Below are positions 8,366 through 15,940 of a stretch of 62,677 nt of DNA, piece by piece (positions within the stretch are counted from its first letter, which is position 1; each line of letters begins with the position of its first letter). A program made the position numbers and the translations under genes. The stretch is taken from positions 1 through 62,677 of the forward strand of contig JAISCT010000070.1 in assembly GCA_031265355.1 (NCBI GenBank). Direction: 5' to 3'. Under the pieces are notes generated by a model that saw nothing but the letters and a program-made list of their open reading frames with translations, was not told where the DNA came from and did no database searches. This DNA comes from Oscillospiraceae bacterium. GTDB lineage: Bacteria > Bacillota > Clostridia > Oscillospirales > UBA929.

Positions 8366-8439
8366 AGTACCCTTGTTGCCGCGAAGCGGCAACAAAAAAC
8401 AAGAATTTGGGTTGTGGGTTGCAGGTGCAACCCACGTTA
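8366..8439 (-). repeat. Twin-hairpin dispersed element, copy 2 (upstream of J-domain gene)
   Basis: On the minus strand it reads TAACGTGGGTTGCACC, closing a first stem GTGGGTTG/CAACCCAC. A linker with CTTGTTTTTTG follows, then stem GTTGCCGC-TTC-GCGGCAAC, then AAGGGTACT. It is almost identical to copy 3 and lies 106 bases upstream of the J-domain gene in the direction of transcription. Confidence 0.85.
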
Positions 8440-8617
8440 GTCTGTAGAAATGGACAAGTACCACTATATCTTGTGGTTGGCACCGAGCCACAGTCATTAT
8501 AGAGTGCTCAGACGCGAAATACTTGTGTCGAACTTTTGACGCAAGAGACGAAAAACGGCGAAGGATTGCGGCAAAAAGACAGGAAAAGATGCGCGGGCGA
8601 GCGTTGAACGTTCTCTC

Positions 8618-8730
8618 AGGGTCTGTCGGGGAATAAAGTGTGCAGTTGGCGCAGCAATTTTGTGTTCCGGCAACGCGGCCAGGGCGCAAAAGAGCAAGTC
8701 AAATGTACAGGTTATTTTTCGACAGACCCT
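8618..8730. repeat. MITE-like inverted-repeat element, copy B (113 bp)
   Basis: This is the shorter copy of the element at 1219-1377. Its ends are AGGGTCTGTCGGGGAATAA and, inverted, AGGGTCTGTCGAAAAATAA, with partial complementarity continuing inwards. It begins at the stop codon of the minus-strand AIM24-family gene (TGA then GGGTCTGTCG), the same junction as in copy A. Confidence 0.8.
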
Positions 8731-9410
8731 CAGCCTTTGCTGGAAAAGAAGGGGGACAGCGCCGCGGCGAAGCCACTCATGGGCATGGTCTGCAGCACCA
8801 CCTGCCCGGGGCCCGTGACCCGTGTGTTGAAGAGACCTTCGCCGCCCAGCAGCTTGTTTTTCAGACCGGGCACCTGCTGGATGTCTATTGAACAAGTGGC
8901 GTCGGCCATGGCGAGGTTGCCGGTGTCGACGATCAGACTCTGGCCGGGCTGCAGCGTATACTCGACGGCAAAGCCGTCGATTTCCAAAAAAGCGAGGCCG
9001 TGGCCCGAGAGGCGCTGCATGATGAATCCCTCGCCGCCGAAAAAGCCTACGCCCAATTTCTTCTGCAAGTGGATGGACAGTTCGACGCTGGGCTGAGAGG
9101 CGAGAAACGCGGATTTTTGGCAGATGATCGGGTGGTCCGGGGTGATCTGGACCGGACGGATCGCGCCGGGGAAACTGGAGGCAAAGGCGATCATCCCGAC
9201 GCCGCCCTGCGCCGTGTAGACGTTCTGGAACATCGATTCGCCCGAGAACATGCGCCCAAAGGCCTTGCCAATGGACCCTCCCGCGTTGGTGTCCATCTGC
9301 ATATTGGGGGTCATCCACGCCATGGACCCGCGCTCCGTGAGCATGGACTCGCCGGGCTGCAGCGTACAGACGACCACCGGCATCGGTTCTCCCAAAATGT
9401 TGTACTCCAT
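8730..9410 (-). CDS. AIM24/TIGR00266-family protein
   Basis: The 226-residue product is a typical member of the AIM24 family of beta-rich proteins. It is rich in Gly, with the paired motifs LQPGESMLTERGSMAWM and LQPGQSLIVDTGNLAM, and GGEGF/GGEGL near the end. The biochemical function of the bacterial family is not established. AAGGAGG lies seven bases upstream of the ATG. It is an isolated gene upstream of a MITE-like repeat that meets its stop codon. A minus-strand TATAAT at about 9505 could be the promoter -10, although no good -35 accompanies it. Confidence 0.9.
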   Translation of the reverse strand: MEYNILGEPMPVVVCTLQPGESMLTERGSMAWMTPNMQMDTNAGGSIGKAFGRMFSGESMFQNVYTAQGGVGMIAFASSFPGAIRPVQITPDHPIICQKSAFLASQPSVELSIHLQKKLGVGFFGGEGFIMQRLSGHGLAFLEIDGFAVEYTLQPGQSLIVDTGNLAMADATCSIDIQQVPGLKNKLLGGEGLFNTRVTGPGQVVLQTMPMSGFAAALSPFFSSKG

Positions 9411-9566
9411 TTGTTTTCCTCCTTCCCGGGGCGCGGCAAAACAAACGCCCCGCAGAGTGCTTTGCCCGCCGGCGGCGGCCAGTGCACCTCTTTGGGGCTT
9501 ATTATACGCCGTTTTGCGTCAAAAAGAAAGAGAAAAATCCCGCACAATCCGTTCGCAAGGGATTGT

Positions 9567-11033
9567 TTAACCGTTCCATGACGATGAGATTCTCAAGATA
9601 GGCGTCAGATTGAAGAATCCGTGGTTGTCCGAATAGTCGTAATCGGGGATGCCCGCGACAGCCAGCCGTTCGACTCCGTCTTCGTATACATACAGATCAT
9701 ATGCGTCGCCGTTTAGCCGCACATAACAGAGGGCCCGATCTTGGTCGATGTAGCGCGGCCACATGGCGAAGCCCGTGTCCGTGATGCGTGTGTTCCGGCC
9801 GGTCGTCAGAGAGTACTCCCAGATGCCGTGCTGCTCATAGTATTCTCCGTTTCTTTCCAATGCCACAGATGCGGCGACATAATCATAATCGGCAAAGGAT
9901 TTGCCCGCCGAATAGACAAGTTTTTGGCCGTCATGTGAAAAACAGGGGTTCATCGCACCGCCGCTGTCTTCATCGCTCACGCTTGTCATCTTCTTCGCAG
10001 CCGGATCCCACAGGCGGAGCGTCTTGTTTTCATTCGTCATCTCCCTGCCGACGCCATGCATAAAAGCAAGCGTCCCGTCTGTGGGATGGATCGAGAAATT
10101 CTCCGATCTTTGCAGGGAGGGGAAGTCAAGGGGCGTATACGTTTGGGCATGACTGTCATAGACGGCCACGGAAACGCCGTCGGTCGAGATGGATCCGGAA
10201 CGTGTCCTGCCGATCAGATAGAAATACCTGCCGTCGGCGGAGACACCGATGGGTGGGTGAAGGGTGCCGACGCCCGGTTCGACAAGCTCATTGAGGACGA
10301 TCATCGACGCGCTGCGGTCAGAAAGATCGATTTCAACAACACCCTCGGCATCGTCCCCGCGCCGCACGGCATAGAGTTTTTCCGGTGCCGCGACCAGCTC
10401 GGTGTAAGCGCAGCTGCCGTCAAGGAAGAGGTCGCCGTGGCCGTCGGACAGATCGTATGTGTACAATCCTCCGCTGGCCGGGGCGTACAGAAACGCGCCG
10501 GCCGCAAACACGTATCCCGCCTGTCCGACCTCTTCGCAGAGCAGCCGCGGCTCGCAGGGCGGGCCGTCGAAGTCGACGGGAACAAGAAACAGGGCCGCGC
10601 CCTTTGTATAGGCGGCCAGTTTGTGATCGGCCGACAGTTCCAAAGAGAAGCTGAACTGGGTCACCCGCGGGATACCCGTGGCGACAAGCGAACTGGCATC
10701 CAGACAGATCTCCTCGCCGGTGAGCAAGTCGGCGGCATAAAGACCATCGCTTCTCACATACAGGGCCACGTCGTCGCGCGCGCGGATCGCGGCCAGAGAA
10801 TCGACAGCCCATGGCCGGAGGGAAACCGTCGTGAGATCGGCCGCAGGGGACAGTTCAACACCCTGAGACGGAGCGCTCTCCGGAGGAGGCGGCGGAGAGG
10901 ACGCGGGGGAGCTCTCCGGAGGGGGCGTGGGAGAGACTTCATAGACGGTTTGCGCCCCCGGATCTCCACAGGCCGTGAGAAACGAAGTGCACAGCGCCAA
11001 CAAAACGAGACATTTGCCTATCTTTTTGATCAT
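9567..11033 (-). CDS. Lipoprotein with TolB-like beta-propeller
   Basis: The ATG at 11033 (MIKKIGKCLVLLAL) follows GGAG by ten bases. The signal peptide ends with lipobox LTAC. A Pro/Ser linker follows, then about 420 residues with propeller-like repeats such as VSADGRYFYLIG, HPTDGTLAFMHG and FSHDGQKLVYSAG, each a strand-turn pattern seen in TolB/WD40-like blades. An extracytoplasmic binding or scaffolding role is inferred; no catalytic motif is visible. It is the last gene of the nifS-nifU-M20 run, 80 bases after the peptidase gene. Confidence 0.75.
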   Translation of the reverse strand: MIKKIGKCLVLLALCTSFLTACGDPGAQTVYEVSPTPPPESSPASSPPPPPESAPSQGVELSPAADLTTVSLRPWAVDSLAAIRARDDVALYVRSDGLYAADLLTGEEICLDASSLVATGIPRVTQFSFSLELSADHKLAAYTKGAALFLVPVDFDGPPCEPRLLCEEVGQAGYVFAAGAFLYAPASGGLYTYDLSDGHGDLFLDGSCAYTELVAAPEKLYAVRRGDDAEGVVEIDLSDRSASMIVLNELVEPGVGTLHPPIGVSADGRYFYLIGRTRSGSISTDGVSVAVYDSHAQTYTPLDFPSLQRSENFSIHPTDGTLAFMHGVGREMTNENKTLRLWDPAAKKMTSVSDEDSGGAMNPCFSHDGQKLVYSAGKSFADYDYVAASVALERNGEYYEQHGIWEYSLTTGRNTRITDTGFAMWPRYIDQDRALCYVRLNGDAYDLYVYEDGVERLAVAGIPDYDYSDNHGFFNLTPILRISSSWNG

Positions 11034-11113
11034 CTGACGATCGCTCCTTGCCAGAATTTGCCAACACACAGTGCTCCGGCGTTGATTTGCTCCGGCGCTA
11101 ATTTTGTTGCGTT

Positions 11114-12655
11114 TTACCCTTTGGGCGGGCATGTCTTCGCGGAGGCCGGCGGGTCTGCGGGATCCGCCGGTTCGGTGAAAGGGCTGCCGCCGGACTCGGG
11201 TTCCGGGCCGGCGAAGCGGTGCAGCAGGTCCTCGTAGAAGGCGACCGCCAAGCCCAGGCCCTCCAGACTCACGCGCTCGTCGGCGGCGTGCATGCGCGCG
11301 CTCTCGTCCGGCGCGAGCACGAAGGGGCAGAAACGAAACACATGGGCGGAGAAGGATTCGTAGCGCCGCGCATCGGTGGCCGAAGCCAGCAGGACGGGTA
11401 CGACTGGCACGGCCCCAAAGACGGCCCGCACGCTCTCGCCGAGCCGCGCGAAGGGCACGCCCCGATAGTCGGAGATCTGGGAGGCCTCCTGCAAAAAAAG
11501 GGTGGAAGTCTCGATGTCCAGTCCGGAGAGCAGGTCCCGCAAGTAGGCGAGAGTGTCCTCACCCCGTTCCCCGTGCAGCAGCCGGACGTTCAGCACGGCC
11601 TCGGCAGCGTCCGGCAGGACGTTCGGGGCCGAACCCGCCTGTGCCGTCGTGGGCGCGAAGGTCGTACGCACCCAGGCGGTCTCGCCGCAACGCACCAGCC
11701 GGCGCAGCAGGAACCGACGCAACAGGCGGCGGTTGGCGATCAAAAAACGCCACGAGAAGGAGAGATACGGCGCGAGCGCCGCCAGAAGATCGGTGATCAG
11801 CGGGGTGAGGCGGGCTGGGCCGGGCCGAAATTCCACCCGACAGACGGCCTCGGCGATCCGGCCGAGCGCCGTGTGCCGCGGCGGATGCGCGGCGTGACCG
11901 CCCGTGCTCCGGGCGGTGAGGCGCACGTTCATCATGCCTTTTTCGCTCACGCCGATCTCGGCCACCGGGCGGCGAAGCGAGAGGGCGCCGCGGCTCAGTG
12001 CACCGCCCTCGTCGAGGACCAATGCGAAGCGGAGATTTCGCTTGGCAAACAGCGCGGCCAGCGCGCCGGCGCCCTCCGCGCCGCCGGTCTCCTCGTCGTG
12101 CCCGAACGCAAAGTAGATGTCACGCGTGGGCGAAAACCCCTGCCGAAGCAGGCCTTCGGCGGTCTCCAGCAGACAGGCGACGAGGTGCTTGCAGTCCAGC
12201 GCGCCGCGCCCCCACACGTGGTCGTCCTCGATGCGGCCCTCGAAAGGCGGGCAGTGCCAGGCCCCGCCATCGGCGGGCACCACATCGAGATGCGCACAAA
12301 AAAGCAGCGGATCTCCCTGCGGATCCGATGCTTTCCAGCGGTAGAGCAAACTGAATGATCCGACGCTCTCCCGTTCCATCGTCGCATGGACAAAGGGATA
12401 GCGGCGCTTCAAGTCGTCGTGCAGACGCACCCACTCGGCGTGCTCTTGGGGCGCGTCGTGGGAGACGGTTTTGTATCGGATGAGCGCGCCCAGGGTCTCG
12501 GCGACGCGCTGTGCGGTCTCCGGATCCGCCGCGCGGCCGAGGACCGGAACCACCCGCGCCCGGCCGAGCCGGCCGGTGCGGACAAGCATCCGCGCGGCCG
12601 TCAGCGCGAGTGCAGCCGCCAGCAGGGCAAGGGCCAACCAAACACCCGACGGCAT
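11114..12655 (-). CDS. M20-family metallopeptidase, membrane-anchored
   Basis: An N-terminal hydrophobic helix (WLALALLAAALALTA) is followed by an M20 peptidase of the carboxypeptidase S / PM20D1 type. Metal ligand motifs are complete: H122 and D124 (CAHLDVVP), D154 (GRGALDCKH), E188-E189 (GHDEETGG), D215 (LVLDEGGA), with a C-terminal His at FSAHVFRF. The dimerisation domain with GGHAAHPP lies between. The likely substrates are peptides or N-acyl amino acids. Translation is coupled to nifU: the ATG lies one base after the nifU stop. Length is 513 residues. Confidence 0.9.
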   Translation of the reverse strand: MPSGVWLALALLAAALALTAARMLVRTGRLGRARVVPVLGRAADPETAQRVAETLGALIRYKTVSHDAPQEHAEWVRLHDDLKRRYPFVHATMERESVGSFSLLYRWKASDPQGDPLLFCAHLDVVPADGGAWHCPPFEGRIEDDHVWGRGALDCKHLVACLLETAEGLLRQGFSPTRDIYFAFGHDEETGGAEGAGALAALFAKRNLRFALVLDEGGALSRGALSLRRPVAEIGVSEKGMMNVRLTARSTGGHAAHPPRHTALGRIAEAVCRVEFRPGPARLTPLITDLLAALAPYLSFSWRFLIANRRLLRRFLLRRLVRCGETAWVRTTFAPTTAQAGSAPNVLPDAAEAVLNVRLLHGERGEDTLAYLRDLLSGLDIETSTLFLQEASQISDYRGVPFARLGESVRAVFGAVPVVPVLLASATDARRYESFSAHVFRFCPFVLAPDESARMHAADERVSLEGLGLAVAFYEDLLHRFAGPEPESGGSPFTEPADPADPPASAKTCPPKG

Positions 12656-12656
12656 A

Positions 12657-13076
12657 TCAGTGGCAGTGTTCGCAGTCGACGTTGCAGCCCACGATGGGCA
12701 CAGGATCGATACCCTGTCGGCGGTAATAGTCGGAGATCGCGGATTTGATGGCCTCTTCGGCCAGCACGCTGCAGTGCATCTTGATGGGCGGCAGGCCGTC
12801 AAGCGCCTCGGCCACGGCTTTGTTGGTCAGCGCCAGCGCCTCTGCGACGGTCCGCCCCTTAACGAGTTCCGTCGCCATGCTGGAGGTGGCCACGGCGGCG
12901 CCGCAGCCGAAGGTTTTGAACTTGACGTCCGAGATGACGTCGTTTTCAATGCGCATCATCATCTTCATGATGTCGCCGCACTTGGGATTGCCCACCTTGC
13001 CCACGGCGTTAGCGTCCATCAGTTCGCCCACGTTGCGGGGATTTGAAAAATGATCCATGACCTTGTCAGAATACAT
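12657..13076 (-). CDS. nifU: Fe-S cluster scaffold NifU/IscU-like
   Basis: The protein is a scaffold on which NifS-derived sulfur and iron are assembled into [2Fe-2S] clusters. The three conserved cysteines are present (C33 in PKCGD, C58 in FGCGA, C102 in MHCSV), with D35 next to the first. The C-terminus adds CNVDCEHCH, an extra cysteine/histidine tail seen in clostridial homologues. It lies 61 bases after nifS on the same strand and runs straight into the M20 peptidase gene. Confidence 0.95.
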   Translation of the reverse strand: MYSDKVMDHFSNPRNVGELMDANAVGKVGNPKCGDIMKMMMRIENDVISDVKFKTFGCGAAVATSSMATELVKGRTVAEALALTNKAVAEALDGLPPIKMHCSVLAEEAIKSAISDYYRRQGIDPVPIVGCNVDCEHCH

Positions 13077-13137
13077 GGTTACAATCAGTCCTCTTTCCGT
13101 CTGAAGAACTGTCGGACAGCCCCTCAGAGAATTGGAT

Positions 13138-14340
13138 TCAGGCGGGGGCGCCCGGGGTCCAGAAACGCTCCGTGGGAGACAAGGTCTCCTCGTTCCACAG
13201 GGGCGACATCCGGCGGCTCCGGGTCACGGTGTTTGTGACTTGCTCGATGAGGTAGTCGATCTCCTCCTCGGTGTTGTTTTCGCTGATCGTGAGGCGCAGC
13301 GAGCCGTGGGCGACCTCGTGGGGCAGCCCGATGGCGAGCAGCACGTGCGAAGGGTCCAGCGAGCCGGAGGAGCAGGCCGAGCCCGACGAAGCGCACACGC
13401 CCGCCATGTCGAGCCCGAGGACGAGAGATTCGCCCTCGACCGCTTCAAACACAAACGAGATGTTCCCCGGCAGCCGGTGTACGGGGTCCCCGGTCAGGCG
13501 GGAGAAGGGGATCAAGGAAAGATTCTCAATGACGCGCGCGCGGCGGGCGGTGACGAGGGCTTTTGTCTCCGGCAGGGTCCGCACGGCGTGCGTCAGCGCG
13601 GCCGCGAGCCCCACGGCGCCGGCCACGTTCTCCGTGCCCGAGCGCTGGCCCCGCTCGTGCCCGCCGCCATGCAGCAGCGGCGCGATACGCACCCCCTTGC
13701 GGATGTACAGGGCACCTACGCCCTTGGGGCCGCCGAACTTGTGCCCGGCCAGCGAGAGCAGGTCGACGCCCAAATCGGTCACGTCCACCGGAATGTGCCC
13801 GACCGCCTGTACGGCGTCCGTGTGAAAGAGCGCGCCGTGGGCGCGCGTGACGGAAGCGATCTCGCGGACGGGCTCGATCGTGCCGATTTCGTTGTTGGCC
13901 GTCATGACGGAGACGAGGATGGTGTCCGGGCGGAGCGCGGCGCGCACCTGCTCGGGGCTTACGCGGCCCTGTTCGTCCACCGGCAGCAGGGTGATCTCAT
14001 AGCCCTGTTTGGCCAGGTACTCCGCCGTGTGCAGCACGGCGTGGTGCTCGATGGCGGTGGTGACGATGTGGCGGCCCCGCGCGCAGCGCGCCTCGGCCGC
14101 GCCTTTGAGAGCCCAGTTGTCGGCCTCGGTGCCGCCGCCGGTGAAGTAGATTTCCTCCGGCTTGGCGCCGAGAGCGCGGGCCACATCCTCCCGCGCGCCG
14201 TACAGAGCCCGGGCCGCCTCCCGCGCGACGCCGTAGACCGAGGAGGCATTGCCGAAATTGTCGCGCAGGAAGGGGAGCATCGCCTCGAAAGCCTCTTTGG
14301 ACAGCGGCATGGTGGCCGCGTTGTCGGAATACACAAACAT
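13138..14340 (-). CDS. nifS: Cysteine desulfurase NifS/IscS-like
   Basis: This PLP enzyme converts cysteine to alanine and delivers persulfide sulfur to the scaffold encoded next. The PLP lysine is K201 in AGHKFGG, the preceding histidine lies in AIEHHAV, and the catalytic cysteine is C323 in SSGSACSSGS. GGAG lies eight bases before the ATG. The 400 residues match the family. A good promoter is visible upstream (14378-14406), making this the first gene of a nifS-nifU-M20-lipoprotein operon. Confidence 0.96.
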   Translation of the reverse strand: MFVYSDNAATMPLSKEAFEAMLPFLRDNFGNASSVYGVAREAARALYGAREDVARALGAKPEEIYFTGGGTEADNWALKGAAEARCARGRHIVTTAIEHHAVLHTAEYLAKQGYEITLLPVDEQGRVSPEQVRAALRPDTILVSVMTANNEIGTIEPVREIASVTRAHGALFHTDAVQAVGHIPVDVTDLGVDLLSLAGHKFGGPKGVGALYIRKGVRIAPLLHGGGHERGQRSGTENVAGAVGLAAALTHAVRTLPETKALVTARRARVIENLSLIPFSRLTGDPVHRLPGNISFVFEAVEGESLVLGLDMAGVCASSGSACSSGSLDPSHVLLAIGLPHEVAHGSLRLTISENNTEEEIDYLIEQVTNTVTRSRRMSPLWNEETLSPTERFWTPGAPA

Positions 14341-14377
14341 GTTTCATTCTCCTTCGCTGGATACCCAAACTATTCTC

Positions 14378-14406
14378 ATGATATGCCCGGTGCCGCCGCA
14401 AGTCAA
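14378..14406 (-). promoter_or_regulatory. Sigma-A type promoter of nifS operon
   Basis: On the minus strand TTGACT (14406-14401) and TATCAT (14383-14378) are separated by 17 bases, 38 bases upstream of the nifS ATG. Confidence 0.7.
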
Positions 14407-14513
14407 GAAAAGTCTTTTGGTGTTTTGGTAATATTTTATGATTCCGCCGCCCGCGCCGGTGCCTGTCCGCCCAGAAGAAGGGCCTGCCTGCGTGGGAGGC
14501 TGTACTGGGAAAT

Positions 14514-14542
14514 GAAAAAAGCGCCCCGCCTTCGGCAGACGC
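14514..14542 (-). terminator. Second minus-strand terminator
   Basis: On the minus strand GCGTCTGCC-GAA-GGCGGGGCGC is followed by TTTTTTCATTT. It backs up the terminator at 14600-14626. Confidence 0.6.
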
Positions 14543-14575
14543 ACTTCTGACACCTGTCCTCCCTACAAAATGTGT

Positions 14576-14601
14576 ACAAAACAGTCTTTGTACACAAAAC
14601 G
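14576..14601. repeat. Flanking repeat, distal copy
   Basis: The 26 bases containing ACAGTCTTTGTACACAAAACG resemble 15546-15569 (ACAGTCTATGTACATAACG) in the same orientation. The two copies bracket the ADP-ribosyltransferase-like gene pair. With the preceding TGTGTACAAA this copy also forms a dyad with TTTGTACACA. Confidence 0.55.
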
Positions 14602-14626
14602 AAAAAGCGCCCCGGCGGCAGGGCGC
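14600..14626 (-). terminator. Terminator of the ADP-ribosyltransferase-like gene
   Basis: On the minus strand GCGCCC-TGCCGCCG-GGGCGC is followed by TTTTTCGTTTTG, 32 bases past the stop codon at 14658. Confidence 0.75.
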
Positions 14627-14657
14627 GCTGACAGAGACACGGTACCGCCGGAATCGG

Positions 14658-15203
14658 TCACGGCCGGTCCACCAGGAAATACGAAAGGATACAGTCATGG
14701 TTGCGGACGCAGAGCTGCACATGCGTCAATGTCCGGAGCAAGGAGCCCGGGAAGATCGGCTCCCCATCCTCAAAAGCGCAGCGCAAGGAGTCAAAGGGAG
14801 GCTTCCCGTAATGCAAGCGGTATCTGTGCAAATGTTCAATCACGGCACAGTCGAGATGCCTGCCTCCGGACGTATTTTTCGGAAGGGGCGCCCGAAGCAG
14901 GGTCATTTCGGCCAGAAAGATCTCATAGTGCCGCCGCAAAGTATCCACACACTTCGGCTGCAACAAATCAAGACAGCGCCCGAGCTTGATGCGGGCGCCG
15001 AGTACGGCCGGGTTCGGGTGGCGCTGCGCCCAATCCCAGGCCCGGATCGGGTTGTTTTCCCAGAAGTAGATCCCATGGCCGAGCCAATCGTAATCGTTGG
15101 TGCTCATATGCAGGGACTCACCCCACAAAAGCACCTTGTCCGCGACGAACCCATCGCATCCGTGGTATCCCGTCTTCTCGAAGCCGACCACCACGGATGA
15201 CAT
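14658..15203 (-). CDS. PARP-like ADP-ribosyltransferase-fold protein, putative toxin
   Basis: The 181-residue protein has GYHGCDG (residues 12-18) then, about 20 residues later, NDYDWLGHGIYFWENNP. This order resembles the HG...(G)xYF motif pair of the H-Y-E class of ADP-ribosyltransferases (PARP/diphtheria toxin fold). The third motif residue is not assigned with confidence. The ATG at 15203 follows GGAGGGG by eight bases. It lies 21 bases after a 101-residue basic protein gene, with terminators behind it and similar repeats on both sides, like a self-contained two-gene cassette. A toxin or phage-defence effector role is inference; no close named family is recalled. Confidence 0.6.
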   Translation of the reverse strand: MSSVVVGFEKTGYHGCDGFVADKVLLWGESLHMSTNDYDWLGHGIYFWENNPIRAWDWAQRHPNPAVLGARIKLGRCLDLLQPKCVDTLRRHYEIFLAEMTLLRAPLPKNTSGGRHLDCAVIEHLHRYRLHYGKPPFDSLRCAFEDGEPIFPGSLLRTLTHVQLCVRNHDCILSYFLVDRP

Positions 15204-15224
15204 AACGGCATCCCCTCCACCAGG

Positions 15225-15530
15225 TTATTCTCTATAGAGTTCCGTTAAGTTGCCGTCGGGGCCGAGAATGCCCGCCAAAATCATTCTCTCCCGTGCGACA
15301 TCTGCGGCAGCGAGGCGATCCGGGTGATTTTCCGGCAGCGTCAGGACATGTTTCAAGTGCCGCAGATACCGCTTTTGGTCACGCGCAAATAGCGCCTCGG
15401 ACAAAAGAGGAGCGCGCCGTGCGACCGGCGCGGGCCTGGCTGGCGCGGTTGCGCCGGAAAGAAGGGCTTGCTCCTGTTCACGCACGAGATCCACAGCGTT
15501 GTCGCCTCTTTTCTTACGGCGTCCGCCCAT
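15225..15530 (-). CDS. Small basic protein paired with the ADP-ribosyltransferase-like gene
   Basis: The ATG at 15530 follows GGAGG by eight bases. The 101-residue product begins with a very basic MGGRRKKRG segment, has a Pro/Ala/Arg linker near residues 28-40, and a helical C-terminal half (LFARDQKRYLRHLKHVL, then HPDRLAAADVARERMILAG). I do not recognise a domain. Position upstream of, and in one transcription unit with, the transferase-like gene suggests an antitoxin, adaptor or DNA-binding autoregulator. The palindromic repeat at 15546-15569 lies just upstream and is a candidate operator. Confidence 0.6.
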   Translation of the reverse strand: MGGRRKKRGDNAVDLVREQEQALLSGATAPARPAPVARRAPLLSEALFARDQKRYLRHLKHVLTLPENHPDRLAAADVARERMILAGILGPDGNLTELYRE

Positions 15531-15850
15531 GTGTCATTCCTCCCCACAAGACAGTCTATGTACATAACGCCGGCCGGCAGACCAGACGTACGGGGAGAAA
15601 GGGGGCGGAGCGGTGTGTAGTTCTCCAACGAATGACAGTAGTTTATCACAGCCCCAGGCCACTTGCAAGAAAAATTTGCGAAAACACGGCGTTTTCCTGC
15701 CATACTCCCACTTATTATATCGTGAGAACGCAGACAGGTCTGAAGACGGACCGCCGCCGGGGCGCGGGGTCCGTACAAAGACCCCGCCTACAGCGCGTGC
15801 GAGAAACGTTCGATAATATATAAGTATATCGAAGACAAGCGCTACCTATC
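15531..15850. other. Non-coding region upstream of the cassette and the chemoreceptor
   Basis: No supported gene. It contains the proximal copy of the flanking repeat (15546-15569) and AT-rich sequence with the imperfect dyad TCGATAATATATAAGTATA around 15810-15830. Confidence 0.5.
15546..15569. repeat. Flanking repeat, proximal copy / candidate operator
   Basis: ACAGTCTATGTACATAACG with central palindrome ATGTACAT lies 16 bases upstream of the start of the small basic gene. It matches the sequence beyond the terminator at 14576-14601 in the same orientation. Confidence 0.5.
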
Positions 15851-15924
15851 TAACGTGGGTTGCACCTGCAACCCACAACCCAAATTCTTGTTTTTTGTTG
15901 CCGCTTCGCGGCAACAAGGTACTA
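15851..15924 (+). repeat. Twin-hairpin dispersed element, copy 3 (upstream of chemoreceptor)
   Basis: On the plus strand: TAACGTGGGTTGCACC closing stem GTGGGTTG/CAACCCAC, linker with CTTGTTTTTTG, stem GTTGCCGC-TTC-GCGGCAAC, then AAGGTACTA. It ends 16 bases before the chemoreceptor ATG, so the second hairpin abuts the ribosome site. Orientation relative to the downstream gene is the same as in copies 1 and 2. Confidence 0.85.
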
Positions 15925-15940
15925 ATAAGGGGATGACGGC

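Larger units (their letters stand above)
14407..14657. other. Non-coding stretch with two terminators and a direct repeat
   Basis: No gene is seen between the nifS promoter and the end of the ADP-ribosyltransferase-like gene. It contains two minus-strand terminators (14514-14542 and 14600-14626) and one copy of a flanking repeat (14576-14601). Confidence 0.6.

Noticed and set aside
8261..8689. N-terminal extension of the J-domain gene by 143 codons
   Set aside because: It reads through the twin-hairpin repeat and part of the MITE-like element; the J-domain begins just after the ATG at 8260.
13100..13135. Third copy of the MITE-like end near the nifS stop
   Set aside because: CTGTCGGACAGCCCCTCAG resembles the end only over a few bases; no second end or internal match exists.
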